From Mycolicibacter senuensis (GTDB lineage Bacteria > Actinomycetota > Actinomycetes > Mycobacteriales > Mycobacteriaceae): a stretch of DNA of 64,000 nucleotides. The notes under the pieces were generated by a model that ran no database searches, was not told the origin of the DNA, and was given only the letters and a program-made list of their open reading frames with translations. The first letter of the stretch is position 1. Each line of letters starts with the position of its first letter. Where the stretch lies: positions 1 through 64,000 of the forward strand of contig NZ_QMEX01000003.1 of assembly GCF_003284925.1 (NCBI RefSeq). The letters are read 5' to 3'. Positions 24,497-33,498 of this stretch are shown piece by piece. The translations under genes were made by a program, and so were the position numbers.

Positions 24497-25966
24497 TCAA
24501 TTTCTGGTGTCGAATCCGTCGTCGTCGGTGAACATCAGGTCTTCGGGATCTTCCAGCGGCCCGGGCGGCTCGGTCGGCGTCTGCGATTCGAATTGCCGCG
24601 GCGCATCGGGCTCGGGCGTCCAGCTCAGCTCGGCGCCGCCGGCCACCTCGTCGGGCTCGAACAGCTCGTCGGGCTCGAACAGCCGGTCGGTTTCCTCGGG
24701 ATCGACGAACTCGACCTGGGCCGGGGCCGGCTCCGGCGCCGATTCGGGTTCCGAATCCGGTTGCGGGAGGCTGTCGGCGTCTGCGGCGCGGCGCGGAGCC
24801 GTCGGCGACATCGGGGGCGTCCCGGCCGTGCCTCGCGCGACCCCGCCGATCATCACGACGGTCAGCGCACCGATCGCGGCGAACCAGCCGAACACCGCCG
24901 GCCCGAAGGTGGCCTGATCCACCCCGACGTCGCCGAAGTTGCCCAACCGGCCCCCGCCGGCGAACCCGAGCAGCGCCATCGCCACCGCGGCGATGAACGC
25001 GGCGCTCACGACCTTGGCCAAGGCGGGAAGCAACGGCAGCGCCCGGCGCGCACACTGCTGGCCGACCGCGACACCCGAGGCGGCGCCGATGATCAGCAGC
25101 GCCACCCAGACCGGACCCAGCGGCGGGGTCGGCGCCGCAGCCAGGATCGGCACCGCCGGGATGTCGCCGCCGAGCACGGTGAACGCGCTGAATAACGCCG
25201 GCCCGATGTGCGCGCTCGATCCAACCGCCATCGCTGCGGCGCCGACCACGACATTGGGCACGTACAGCAACGCCAGCAGGGTGAGGCTGAGCTGCCCGAA
25301 CAACGAATCGGTGATCGCGTAGAGCTCGTGCATGGTTCCCCAGTGCACGACCAGCGAGATGACCGTGACGGCGCCGGCCAGCCCGAACAACGCCAGCATG
25401 CCGGCGGCGGCGGCCCGCAGTGAGTCGACCAGCCAGCTCGGCAGCGGCGTCTCGGCCAGCACCCGCCGGCCCATCCGCGATCCCACCCCGATCGCGGCGC
25501 CGATCGCATGGACCACCAACACGTGCGTGAAGGCGTTCAGCGCCTGCGGGGTCTGCAACTCGGTGATGACCGACGCGGCATCGTGGATGACCGCCAACGA
25601 GATCGCCGCGATCAACAGTGGGCCGCCCAATGCCGATGCCACGATCCAGCGGACAACGAACCAGGAGGCGCCCTCGGAGGTGGCCTGCGCGGTGGTCCGC
25701 GCGGTGCCGGCCACCATCAGCAGCACCGGCAGCAGCGGCAACACGCCCAGTTCCCGACCATCGATCGAGATCGGCACCTGATGCACCCCCAGCCACATGC
25801 TGGCTATGGCGCCGGATGCCCCGGTCATGTCGCTGTTGGCGATCAGCAACTGCAGTAGCGTCACCGCTGCGATGACCGTCAACGCCACGACGGAGGGACC
25901 GAACGCAACCCGCACCAGGTCGCGGGTCGGGTTCGAGGCTGGTTTACCGCCTGCCACCGGTGTCAC
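24497..25966 (-). CDS. perM: PerM-like membrane protein (DUF6350, Rv0955-like)
   Basis: 489 aa, GTG start at 25966. About nine to ten membrane helices in residues 25-400 (for example [43 protein letters not shown] and [16 protein letters not shown]), then an acidic, Pro-rich cytosolic tail of about 85 residues. It matches the size, topology and place of Rv0955/PerM beside purN and the 34-kDa antigen family gene. In M. tuberculosis PerM is reported to support cell division and survival in chronic infection. Identity rests on gene order and topology. Confidence 0.82.
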   Translation of the reverse strand: MTPVAGGKPASNPTRDLVRVAFGPSVVALTVIAAVTLLQLLIANSDMTGASGAIASMWLGVHQVPISIDGRELGVLPLLPVLLMVAGTARTTAQATSEGASWFVVRWIVASALGGPLLIAAISLAVIHDAASVITELQTPQALNAFTHVLVVHAIGAAIGVGSRMGRRVLAETPLPSWLVDSLRAAAAGMLALFGLAGAVTVISLVVHWGTMHELYAITDSLFGQLSLTLLALLYVPNVVVGAAAMAVGSSAHIGPALFSAFTVLGGDIPAVPILAAAPTPPLGPVWVALLIIGAASGVAVGQQCARRALPLLPALAKVVSAAFIAAVAMALLGFAGGGRLGNFGDVGVDQATFGPAVFGWFAAIGALTVVMIGGVARGTAGTPPMSPTAPRRAADADSLPQPDSEPESAPEPAPAQVEFVDPEETDRLFEPDELFEPDEVAGGAELSWTPEPDAPRQFESQTPTEPPGPLEDPEDLMFTDDDGFDTRN

Positions 25967-26002
25967 GCTGCGAGCACGATCGACTCGGCGCGCCGGCGCG
26001 CG

Positions 26003-26893
26003 TCAGGACTGCGCCGGCCCCGACGGGGCGGAGCCGCCCTGCGACTGCTGGCCACCGGTCGAGCCCTGATCCTGCCCGGATCCGCTCTGGCCGCCCGTCG
26101 CGGAGCCCTGGCCGCCCGTCGAGGAACCGCCCGAACCACCGCTCGGCGGTGGGCTGAAGCTGGGGAAGCCGGTCGGCGGCGTGGGCGGGCCCTGCTGAGC
26201 CGACTGCGCCTGCTGGGGGCCGGAATTGAATCCGCCGGTCGGCGGTGCCGACTGGGCGCCGAAGCCTCCGCTGGACGGCGCGGACGGGTAGTTGCCGTAC
26301 GACGGGTAGCCGGACTGCTGCGAACCCTGGTGTCCGTAACCCTGCTGGCCGTAGTAGTTGCCGCCCGGCGGCAGCCCGTATTGCGCGTAGGGGTCGTACT
26401 TGGGGCGCGGAGCCGGAGCGGTGACGACGCCGGCCTCGAGCAACAGCGATCCGACGGCGGCGACGGCCTGCAGGACGCTGAAGGTCAACACCAGCCAGAG
26501 TCCCCAGCCGATCTCGTAGTTCTCGCCCGCCTCGGCGATGGTCGCAATCGCCAGCAACGCTGCCAGCGTGGCGATCGCGGCGACCACAGCGGTATAGACC
26601 TTCGTCTTGGGCAGCAGGCCGGCCCCTGCCAACAGCGCCGCCAGCAGCGCCAGCGGAACCGTATGACCGGCGTCGCCGAGGATCAACGGGAATTCACCAT
26701 CGGTGACGGTCACGATCGGACCGAAATTCCCTAGGTATACACCGAAACCCAACACCACCACGGCGATCTGCAGGTACAGCGGCAACTTGCTCTCGGTGTC
26801 GCCGCCGGACTTGGCGAACGACGGGGGCGACTGTCCGTAGGAGCCGGGCGGCTGGGCAGGCTGGAAACCGGGATTCCCGGGCGAGTAGGTCAT
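26003..26893 (-). CDS. 34-kDa antigenic protein family, DUF5336 (Rv0954-like)
   Basis: 296 aa. A short Pro/Gly N-terminus, four membrane helices in residues about 38-155 ([84 protein letters not shown]), then a long disordered tail rich in Gly, Tyr, Gln, Ser and Pro (residues 165-296). The tail is repetitive but not coiled. The M. tuberculosis equivalent Rv0954 is a membrane antigen reported, as far as I recall, to join the divisome. Well-placed ribosome-binding site (GGAGAGG) before ATG 26893. It lies next to perM, another division-linked gene. Confidence 0.85.
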   Translation of the reverse strand: MTYSPGNPGFQPAQPPGSYGQSPPSFAKSGGDTESKLPLYLQIAVVVLGFGVYLGNFGPIVTVTDGEFPLILGDAGHTVPLALLAALLAGAGLLPKTKVYTAVVAAIATLAALLAIATIAEAGENYEIGWGLWLVLTFSVLQAVAAVGSLLLEAGVVTAPAPRPKYDPYAQYGLPPGGNYYGQQGYGHQGSQQSGYPSYGNYPSAPSSGGFGAQSAPPTGGFNSGPQQAQSAQQGPPTPPTGFPSFSPPPSGGSGGSSTGGQGSATGGQSGSGQDQGSTGGQQSQGGSAPSGPAQS

Positions 26894-27032
26894 GACCTCT
26901 CCTGTGCTTGTGGGCCGGTGCGGCGGGGCGGCGCGGTTCGATCATCCACGCTAGCGCACTTGCGGCTGTGCCCGGTGGGTCAGCACCGCGCGATAACCGC
27001 GCGGTAAGGGGACCCGCGGTTGCCCCCAGAAC

Positions 27033-27046
27033 AAGAACACGTTCTA
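27033..27046. promoter_or_regulatory. KstR-like box upstream of the LLM oxidoreductase
   Basis: AAGAACACGTTCTA matches the KstR consensus TnnAACnnGTTnnA at every fixed position except the first T, and has the common AGAACACGTTCT core. It ends ten bases before the start codon of the F420-type oxidoreductase gene. KstR is the mycobacterial repressor of cholesterol-catabolism genes. Confidence 0.6.
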
Positions 27047-27055
27047 ATCACGGAC

Positions 27056-27904
27056 ATGGATTACGGGCTTGTGCTGTTCACCAGTGACCGTGGAATCACC
27101 CCGGCGGCGGCCGCCAAACTCGCCGATGACCATGGCTTCACCACGTTTTACGTGCCCGAACACACCCATATTCCGGTCAAGCGCCAGGCCGCCCATCCGA
27201 CCACCGGCGACGAGTCACTGCCCGATGACCGCTATATGCGCACCCTGGATCCCTGGGTGAGCCTGGGAACCGCGTGTGCGGTGACGTCGCGAGTGCGGTT
27301 GTCCACCGCGGTGGCGCTGCCCGTCGAGCATGACCCGATCACCCTGGCGAAATCGATCGCCACGCTCGATCACCTTTCCGGTGGACGGGTCAGCCTGGGA
27401 GTCGGGTTCGGCTGGAACACCGACGAACTAGCTGATCACGGGGTGCCGCCGGGACGCCGACGCACCATGTTGCGCGAGTATCTGGAGGCGATGCGCGCGC
27501 TGTGGACCGAAGAGGAAGCCTCCTTCGAGGGCGAGTTCGTCAACTTCGGTCCCAGCTGGGCGTGGCCCAAGCCGGTTCAGGCGCACATTCCGGTGCTGGT
27601 GGGTGCGGCCGGCACCGAGAAGAACTTCAAGTGGATCGCCCGCAGCGCCGACGGCTGGATCACCACGCCGCGCGACTTCGACATCGACGAACCGGTGAAG
27701 CTGCTGCAGGACGTCTGGGCGGGCGCTGGCCGCGAGGGCGCACCGCAGATCGTCGCGCTGGACTTCAAGCCGGTGCCCGAGAAGATCGCGCGCTGGGCCG
27801 AAATCGGGGTCACCGAGGTGCTGTTCGGACTCCCGGACAAGTCCGAAGCCGAGGTGGCTGCTTACGTCGAGCGCCTGGCCGGCAAGCTCGGGCTCAGTTC
27901 CTAG
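27056..27904 (+). CDS. LLM class F420-dependent oxidoreductase (Rv0953c-like)
   Basis: 282 aa from ATG 27056, equal to the length I recall for M. tuberculosis Rv0953c; the ATG at 27020 would place the KstR-like box inside the gene and is rejected. Bacterial luciferase-like TIM barrel: GFTTFYVPEHTHIPV near the N-terminus, LSGGRVSLGVGFGWNTDELADHGV (cofactor-binding strand and loop), and IPVLVGAAGTEKNFKWIARSADGW. Such enzymes use reduced F420 (sometimes FMNH2) for hydride transfer. The KstR-like box suggests a role in sterol side-chain or ring breakdown; substrate unproven. Confidence 0.85.
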   Translation: MDYGLVLFTSDRGITPAAAAKLADDHGFTTFYVPEHTHIPVKRQAAHPTTGDESLPDDRYMRTLDPWVSLGTACAVTSRVRLSTAVALPVEHDPITLAKSIATLDHLSGGRVSLGVGFGWNTDELADHGVPPGRRRTMLREYLEAMRALWTEEEASFEGEFVNFGPSWAWPKPVQAHIPVLVGAAGTEKNFKWIARSADGWITTPRDFDIDEPVKLLQDVWAGAGREGAPQIVALDFKPVPEKIARWAEIGVTEVLFGLPDKSEAEVAAYVERLAGKLGLSS

Positions 27905-27922
27905 CTGTTCGGCGAGAAAATC

Positions 27923-29464
27923 TCACCGCAACGAGCAGCGGTTGCCGTAGTCCAGGGCGCGCACCGTGATGGGCGTTCCCAGCGGCTCGCCGTCGGAGAG
28001 CAGCGCCACCAGATCGTCGTCCTCGGTGGTCGCCAGAAACCGGCTGCCGTCGGTGTCGAGCCGGCCGATGATGATGCCGGTCCGGGTCTCCCAGTCGTAG
28101 CGGACGCTGTAGGTCTCGATCGTCGCCGGACCTTCGGCCCGCTCGGTGACTGCCACCTTGGGCGCGGCGTCGAGCTCGGCCTGCGGTTCGGCGCTGCGAT
28201 CTGGTGTCCACGGCGCCGGGGCAGTTGAGTACACGCCGGCCGAATACTTGCTCATCATGCCGCCGTTGGCGCCGACGAACGCGAATTGCCCCGGGGCGCT
28301 TCGGGCTACCGCGACCGCCTCGGCGATGGCGTGCATCGAGTAGTTGTTGCCGGCGCCACCGAAGAACGGCAGCCCGCCGGTCAGCGTCAATCCGCGGGGG
28401 TCGTCACCGGCGAGACCGAAGGCGTCGCAGATGGTGAACACCGGAACCGGAAAGCAGCTGTAGAGATCCATCGCCATGATGTCGTCGAAGCCGATGCCGG
28501 CCATCGCGAGCGCCGCGGTGGTGGCCGCCACGGCGGCCGGGTAGGCACCCAGGTCGGTGCGTTCCAGCAGGCGCTGGGAACGCATATCGGCGTGGCCGTG
28601 CAGATACACCCAGCGGTCTTCGGGCACACCCAGGCGCCGGGCTGCCTCCACCGACATCAGCAGCGCCGCAGCACCCTGGTTGACCTGGTCGCGCGCCACC
28701 AGCAGCCGCGGGTAGGGGTCGCAGATCATCCGGTTGGTGGTGCTGATGGTGGTCAGCTCATCGACCGAGCGTTCCACCGGCGAGGCCGAGAACGGGTTCT
28801 TCGCGGCGATCTTGGACATCGGGGCGAACAGCTCCCCCATGGCCTGCAGATAGTCGGCCGTGCCCATGCCCAGCCGGGCACGCCGGGCGTTCTCCAGCAA
28901 CCCGTACTGCACCGGTGCACCGGTGAGCCCGTGGATGACGGTGTAGTGCTCGACGAACTCTTCGAGGCCGTAACCCCGGTCTTCGAGCTGACCGTCGATG
29001 GTCTCGCTGAAATCCGGTTTGCTCTCGGCCTCCGAGGATTTGGCGAAGTGCCGCAGCGTCGAGGTCGCATCCGATCCGCACAGCAGCACCGCGTCGGTGG
29101 TGCCCGCGGCGATCGCGGCGGCGAACTCGCTGAGCAGCTTCTGCGGCCCCTGACCGCCCACCTTGTCCAGCACCGCCCGAGCCGGATCCGCTCCGATCAG
29201 CCGGGCCACCGAGCGCGGGAAATTGTTCGACTTGCCCAGTGGCGCAGGAGCGTTCGGGATCGAATTCTCGAACTGCCGGGTGGCCACCACCGTGTCGATG
29301 GCTTGCGCCACACGCGAGGGCTCGACACCCGAATCGACCAGCGCGGCCTGCGCGGCGGCAGCGGCCAACTCCACCGGCGACATGGCGCGGTAGTCGGTGT
29401 CATCGATGCGTTCGGTGGACTGGCCCACGCCGACGACGACGGGGGTGCGCGGATCGATGCTCAT
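27923..29464 (-). CDS. Thiolase-like acetyl-CoA acetyltransferase family protein
   Basis: 513 aa. N-terminal thiolase fold (PVVVGVGQSTERIDDTDYRAMSPVELAAAAAQAAL, residues about 8-45), candidate nucleophile Cys in VLLCGSDATSTLRHF, and the late DLYSCFPVPVFTICDAFGL and TGGLPFFGGAGNNYSMHAIAEAV segments typical of the SCP2-thiolase-like group. A beta-barrel-like C-terminal domain of about 90 residues (ETYSVRYDWETRTGIIIGRLDTDGSRFLA) resembles the OB-fold DUF35-type tail that binds CoA substrates. It follows sucD in the same direction, separated by a large hairpin, and converges on the LLM gene. Probably acts in fatty-acid or sterol side-chain degradation. Confidence 0.82.
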   Translation of the reverse strand: MSIDPRTPVVVGVGQSTERIDDTDYRAMSPVELAAAAAQAALVDSGVEPSRVAQAIDTVVATRQFENSIPNAPAPLGKSNNFPRSVARLIGADPARAVLDKVGGQGPQKLLSEFAAAIAAGTTDAVLLCGSDATSTLRHFAKSSEAESKPDFSETIDGQLEDRGYGLEEFVEHYTVIHGLTGAPVQYGLLENARRARLGMGTADYLQAMGELFAPMSKIAAKNPFSASPVERSVDELTTISTTNRMICDPYPRLLVARDQVNQGAAALLMSVEAARRLGVPEDRWVYLHGHADMRSQRLLERTDLGAYPAAVAATTAALAMAGIGFDDIMAMDLYSCFPVPVFTICDAFGLAGDDPRGLTLTGGLPFFGGAGNNYSMHAIAEAVAVARSAPGQFAFVGANGGMMSKYSAGVYSTAPAPWTPDRSAEPQAELDAAPKVAVTERAEGPATIETYSVRYDWETRTGIIIGRLDTDGSRFLATTEDDDLVALLSDGEPLGTPITVRALDYGNRCSLR

Positions 29465-29482
29465 GTGCTCACCTCGTCTACG

Positions 29483-29542
29483 GCGAGCAGACGTGAACGC
29501 CCCCGGATTAGCACGGATTTGGGTGCGTTCACGTCTGCTCGC
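29483..29542 (-). terminator. Perfect 18-bp inverted repeat after sucD (terminator-like)
   Basis: The left arm 29483-29500 (GCGAGCAGACGTGAACGC) is exactly complementary in reverse to 29525-29542, with a 24-base loop. It lies between the sucD stop and the thiolase start, so in the mRNA it follows sucD. No U-tract follows. Mycobacterial genomes carry many extragenic copies of GCGAGCAGACG-type palindromes; this looks like one of them, probably ending or stabilising the sucCD transcript. Confidence 0.6.
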
Positions 29543-29555
29543 GCCAAAGAAACGG

Positions 29556-30458
29556 CTACAGGCTTTGCAGGATCTCCCGAGCCAGCGCCGCGGTTGCCGA
29601 CGGGGTCTTGCCGACCTTCACACCGGCGGCCTCCAGCGCCTCCTGCTTGGCGGCGGCGGTGCCCGACGAACCGGACACGATGGCACCGGCGTGGCCCATG
29701 GTCTTGCCCTCCGGCGCGGTGAAGCCGGCGACATAGCCGACGACCGGCTTGGTGACATTGGCCTTGATGTAGTCGGCCGCGCGCTCCTCGGCGTCGCCGC
29801 CGATCTCGCCGATCATCACGATGACCTTGGTGGCGGGGTCCTTCTCGAACGCCTCGATGGCGTCGATGTGGGTGGTGCCGATCACCGGGTCACCGCCGAT
29901 ACCGATCGCGGTGGTGAACCCGAAGTCCCGCAGCTCGTACATCATCTGGTAGGTCAGCGTGCCGGACTTCGACACCAGGCCGATCGGACCGGCGCCGCTG
30001 ATGTTGGCCGGGGTGATGCCCACCAGGCACTCACCCGGGGTGATGATGCCGGGACAGTTCGGCCCGATGATCCGGGTCTTCTCACCGTTGTCCACGTTGT
30101 ACGCCCACGCGTAGGCGCTGTCCTGCACCGGGATGCCCTCGGTGATGACGACCAACAGCGGGATCTCGGCGTCGATCGCCTCGATCATGGCGTCCTTGGA
30201 GAACTTCGGCGGTACGAACGCGATGGACACGTCGGCGCCGGTCTTCTCCATGGCCTCGGCCACGCCGCCGAACACCGGCAGCTTGATCATCCGGCCGCCC
30301 TTGTCCTCGTGCGTGACGGTGGTGCCGGCCTTGCGGGCGTTGACCCCGCCGACGATCTGGGTGCCGGCCCGCAGCATCCGGGCGGTGTGGACGGTGGCCT
30401 CGCTGCCGGTGATGCCCTGGACGATGACCTTGCTGTCCTTGTTGACGAAGATCGACAT
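29556..30458 (-). CDS. sucD: Succinate-CoA ligase subunit alpha SucD
   Basis: 300 aa. Alpha subunit of succinyl-CoA synthetase (TCA cycle). CoA-binding Rossmann domain at the N-terminus ([20 protein letters not shown]), and the active-site phosphohistidine H256 in [11 protein letters not shown], all present. It starts two bases after the sucC stop and forms the sucCD operon. Confidence 0.97.
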   Translation of the reverse strand: MSIFVNKDSKVIVQGITGSEATVHTARMLRAGTQIVGGVNARKAGTTVTHEDKGGRMIKLPVFGGVAEAMEKTGADVSIAFVPPKFSKDAMIEAIDAEIPLLVVITEGIPVQDSAYAWAYNVDNGEKTRIIGPNCPGIITPGECLVGITPANISGAGPIGLVSKSGTLTYQMMYELRDFGFTTAIGIGGDPVIGTTHIDAIEAFEKDPATKVIVMIGEIGGDAEERAADYIKANVTKPVVGYVAGFTAPEGKTMGHAGAIVSGSSGTAAAKQEALEAAGVKVGKTPSATAALAREILQSL

Positions 30459-30460
30459 GC

Positions 30461-31636
<1,176 letters not shown>

Positions 31637-31741
31637 GGGCTCACTGTCTTATATGGGTGCCGGCGCGCCGGCGGTGTCGGATTGAGGAGGATTTCGCCCC
31701 GGAGGCACTGTATCGACACGATGGCGACGTTCCGAACTCCC

Positions 31742-31759
31742 CTACCACCGCTGTGGTAG
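31742..31759. promoter_or_regulatory. 18-bp palindrome between sucC and the M23 peptidase gene
   Basis: CTACCAC, four bases, then GTGGTAG: a perfect 7-bp inverted repeat 106 bp upstream of sucC. Its place between divergent genes suggests a regulator binding site, but no cognate regulator is encoded nearby. Confidence 0.3.
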
Positions 31760-31866
31760 ATCTCACCGCCGGAAATAACGTGATTCGTTTCACATTCCAG
31801 GCCGTATTTGACCGATAGCTTGCCTAGGCGGCGCGGAACTGGTTACCGTTCCCAAGTCCAGGTCTT

Positions 31867-31872
31867 TATAAC
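31867..31872 (+). promoter_or_regulatory. -10 element candidate for the M23 peptidase gene
   Basis: TATAAC is one base from the ideal -10 hexamer and lies 33 bp before the start codon. The -35 partner (TTACCG at about 31843) is weak. Confidence 0.35.
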
Positions 31873-31905
31873 GTTCTGATCACGACCAGAGGATCTTCCA
31901 GGCTG

Positions 31906-32928
31906 ATGCAGCACGGACCACCCTTGCGCCCGATTCCCGGTGGAGCCCCCCGCCGCCATAGGAACGGCACTGCGGCCCGGTCTTCGGTTCCCGGCCCCAC
32001 CGAGGTCACCGACATCATCCCGTTCAACGAGTTCGGACGGCTCGACGACGCCACTTTCAGCGGCGATGCCTTCGACGACGCATCCGAGGTGCTGCTGGCC
32101 CCGGAGCTGGATGATCTGACCGACACCGACAACATGCCGGTCCTGCAGCTGGCCTTCCCTCGTGGCGGCTACCCCGACGAGTACCTCTACGGTCCGCGCA
32201 GCGCAGCCGACCTGCCGGTCCGGCCCGCTCGTGGCGGACGACACCGTAGCCAGCCCACCAGTGCGGTCAAGAGCCGCGTGATGATCGCCGCCATGGCCGC
32301 CGGAGCGGCAGCCGCCGCCGCGCACGCCGCCACCCACCAGTCGGACGAGACGGTCTCGCGGCCCGCCGTGCTGGCTGCCAGCAAGACGACGCTGAACGAC
32401 GGCACCACCACCTCCAGCCACGGCATGCAGATGATCACCGTCAAGGCCGCGGCCAATGTCGTCGTGCACAACGAGGAACTGGCCAAGGGGGTGGCCTACG
32501 CGCAGGAGCGCGCCGAGCGTGAGGCCCGGCTGCAGCGGCCGCTGTTCGTCGCGCCGACCCAGGGCGCATTCACCTCGAACTTCGGCTACCGCTGGGGTGT
32601 GCTGCACGCCGGCATCGACATCGCCAATGCCATCGGCACCCCGATCCTGGCGGCCTCAGACGGCGTCGTGATCGAGTCCGGTGCCAGCGCTGGCTACGGC
32701 ATGTTGGTCAAGCTGCGTCATTCTGACGGCACCGTGACGCTCTACGGTCACATCAACCGGTCGCTGGTCAGCGTCGGCGAGCGCGTGATGGCCGGCGATC
32801 AGATCGCCGAGATGGGCAACCGCGGCTACTCCACCGGCCCGCACCTGCACTTCGAGGTGCTGCAGAACGGCACCAGCCGGATCGACCCGACCGCCTGGCT
32901 CGCCAAGCGCGGGATCAATTTCGCTTAA
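31906..32928 (+). CDS. M23 (LytM) family peptidoglycan peptidase (Rv0950c-like)
   Basis: 340 aa. The N-terminal 125 residues are low-complexity and cytosolic, followed by an Ala-rich hydrophobic segment (VMIAAMAAGAAAAAAHAATH, residues about 125-145) that probably anchors the protein. The C-terminal M23 domain (residues about 215-335) has H234/D238 (HAGIDIAN) and H313-x-H315 (GPHLHFEV), the complete zinc and catalytic set, so it should be an active endopeptidase or cross-link hydrolase. Same neighbours as Rv0950c in M. tuberculosis (beside sucC and uvrD1). Confidence 0.9.
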   Translation: MQHGPPLRPIPGGAPRRHRNGTAARSSVPGPTEVTDIIPFNEFGRLDDATFSGDAFDDASEVLLAPELDDLTDTDNMPVLQLAFPRGGYPDEYLYGPRSAADLPVRPARGGRHRSQPTSAVKSRVMIAAMAAGAAAAAAHAATHQSDETVSRPAVLAASKTTLNDGTTTSSHGMQMITVKAAANVVVHNEELAKGVAYAQERAEREARLQRPLFVAPTQGAFTSNFGYRWGVLHAGIDIANAIGTPILAASDGVVIESGASAGYGMLVKLRHSDGTVTLYGHINRSLVSVGERVMAGDQIAEMGNRGYSTGPHLHFEVLQNGTSRIDPTAWLAKRGINFA

Positions 32929-32937
32929 CCTGGTTGG

Positions 32938-33477
32938 GTGACCGACCGCCACCCTCCGCCCACCGGCGCGGCTCGTTCCGGCGATAACCCTGCCAGCACA
33001 CCGAGTCGCATCATTCGGCGGGCTCCGACCGGTGCCATACCGGTCGTTACCGGGCGGATACCGCCGGCGATGCGGCCGTCCGAAGCGCTCCAGCCGGTGG
33101 GAACCCCACTGCCGCGGGCGGCGGTGGCGATCAGCGCCTGCGTGTTCGCCATCATCGGATGCTGGGCCACCTCGGTGGTGACCACCGATCTGATCGCCAG
33201 TTGGTGGCACACCGACCGGCTGTTCTGCGTCGCGGTCGGATTCTTGAGCCTGGTGTTCGCGGTGACGTCGATTTCCGGCGTGATCATGCTGCTGCTGCGG
33301 CGCCCGCTCGGCCGCTACCTGATCGCGATCGGGGCCGTGATTGCGCTGCTGACTTTCGGCAGCCTGTTCCTCGCGGGCGCCCGGGTGCCGTGGATCGTGC
33401 ACGCCATACCGATCATCCAGGCCGTCACCGTCGTGCTCGCCTTGCACCCGGCCACCCGGCGCTGGCTCGGCGTCTGA
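32938..33477 (+). CDS. Membrane protein of unknown function
   Basis: 179 aa from GTG 32938, ten bases after the M23 stop, so probably co-transcribed. The first 60 residues are disordered and Pro/Arg-rich; then four membrane helices (AAVAISACVFAIIGCWATSVV, LFCVAVGFLSLVFAVTSISGVIMLLL, YLIAIGAVIALLTFGSLFLA and IVHAIPIIQAVTVVLALH). No family assigned. The coupling to a cell-wall peptidase suggests an envelope role; that is inference. Confidence 0.7.
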   Translation: MTDRHPPPTGAARSGDNPASTPSRIIRRAPTGAIPVVTGRIPPAMRPSEALQPVGTPLPRAAVAISACVFAIIGCWATSVVTTDLIASWWHTDRLFCVAVGFLSLVFAVTSISGVIMLLLRRPLGRYLIAIGAVIALLTFGSLFLAGARVPWIVHAIPIIQAVTVVLALHPATRRWLGV

Positions 33478-33498
33478 CCCGGTGGCGGTGACCCGGCG

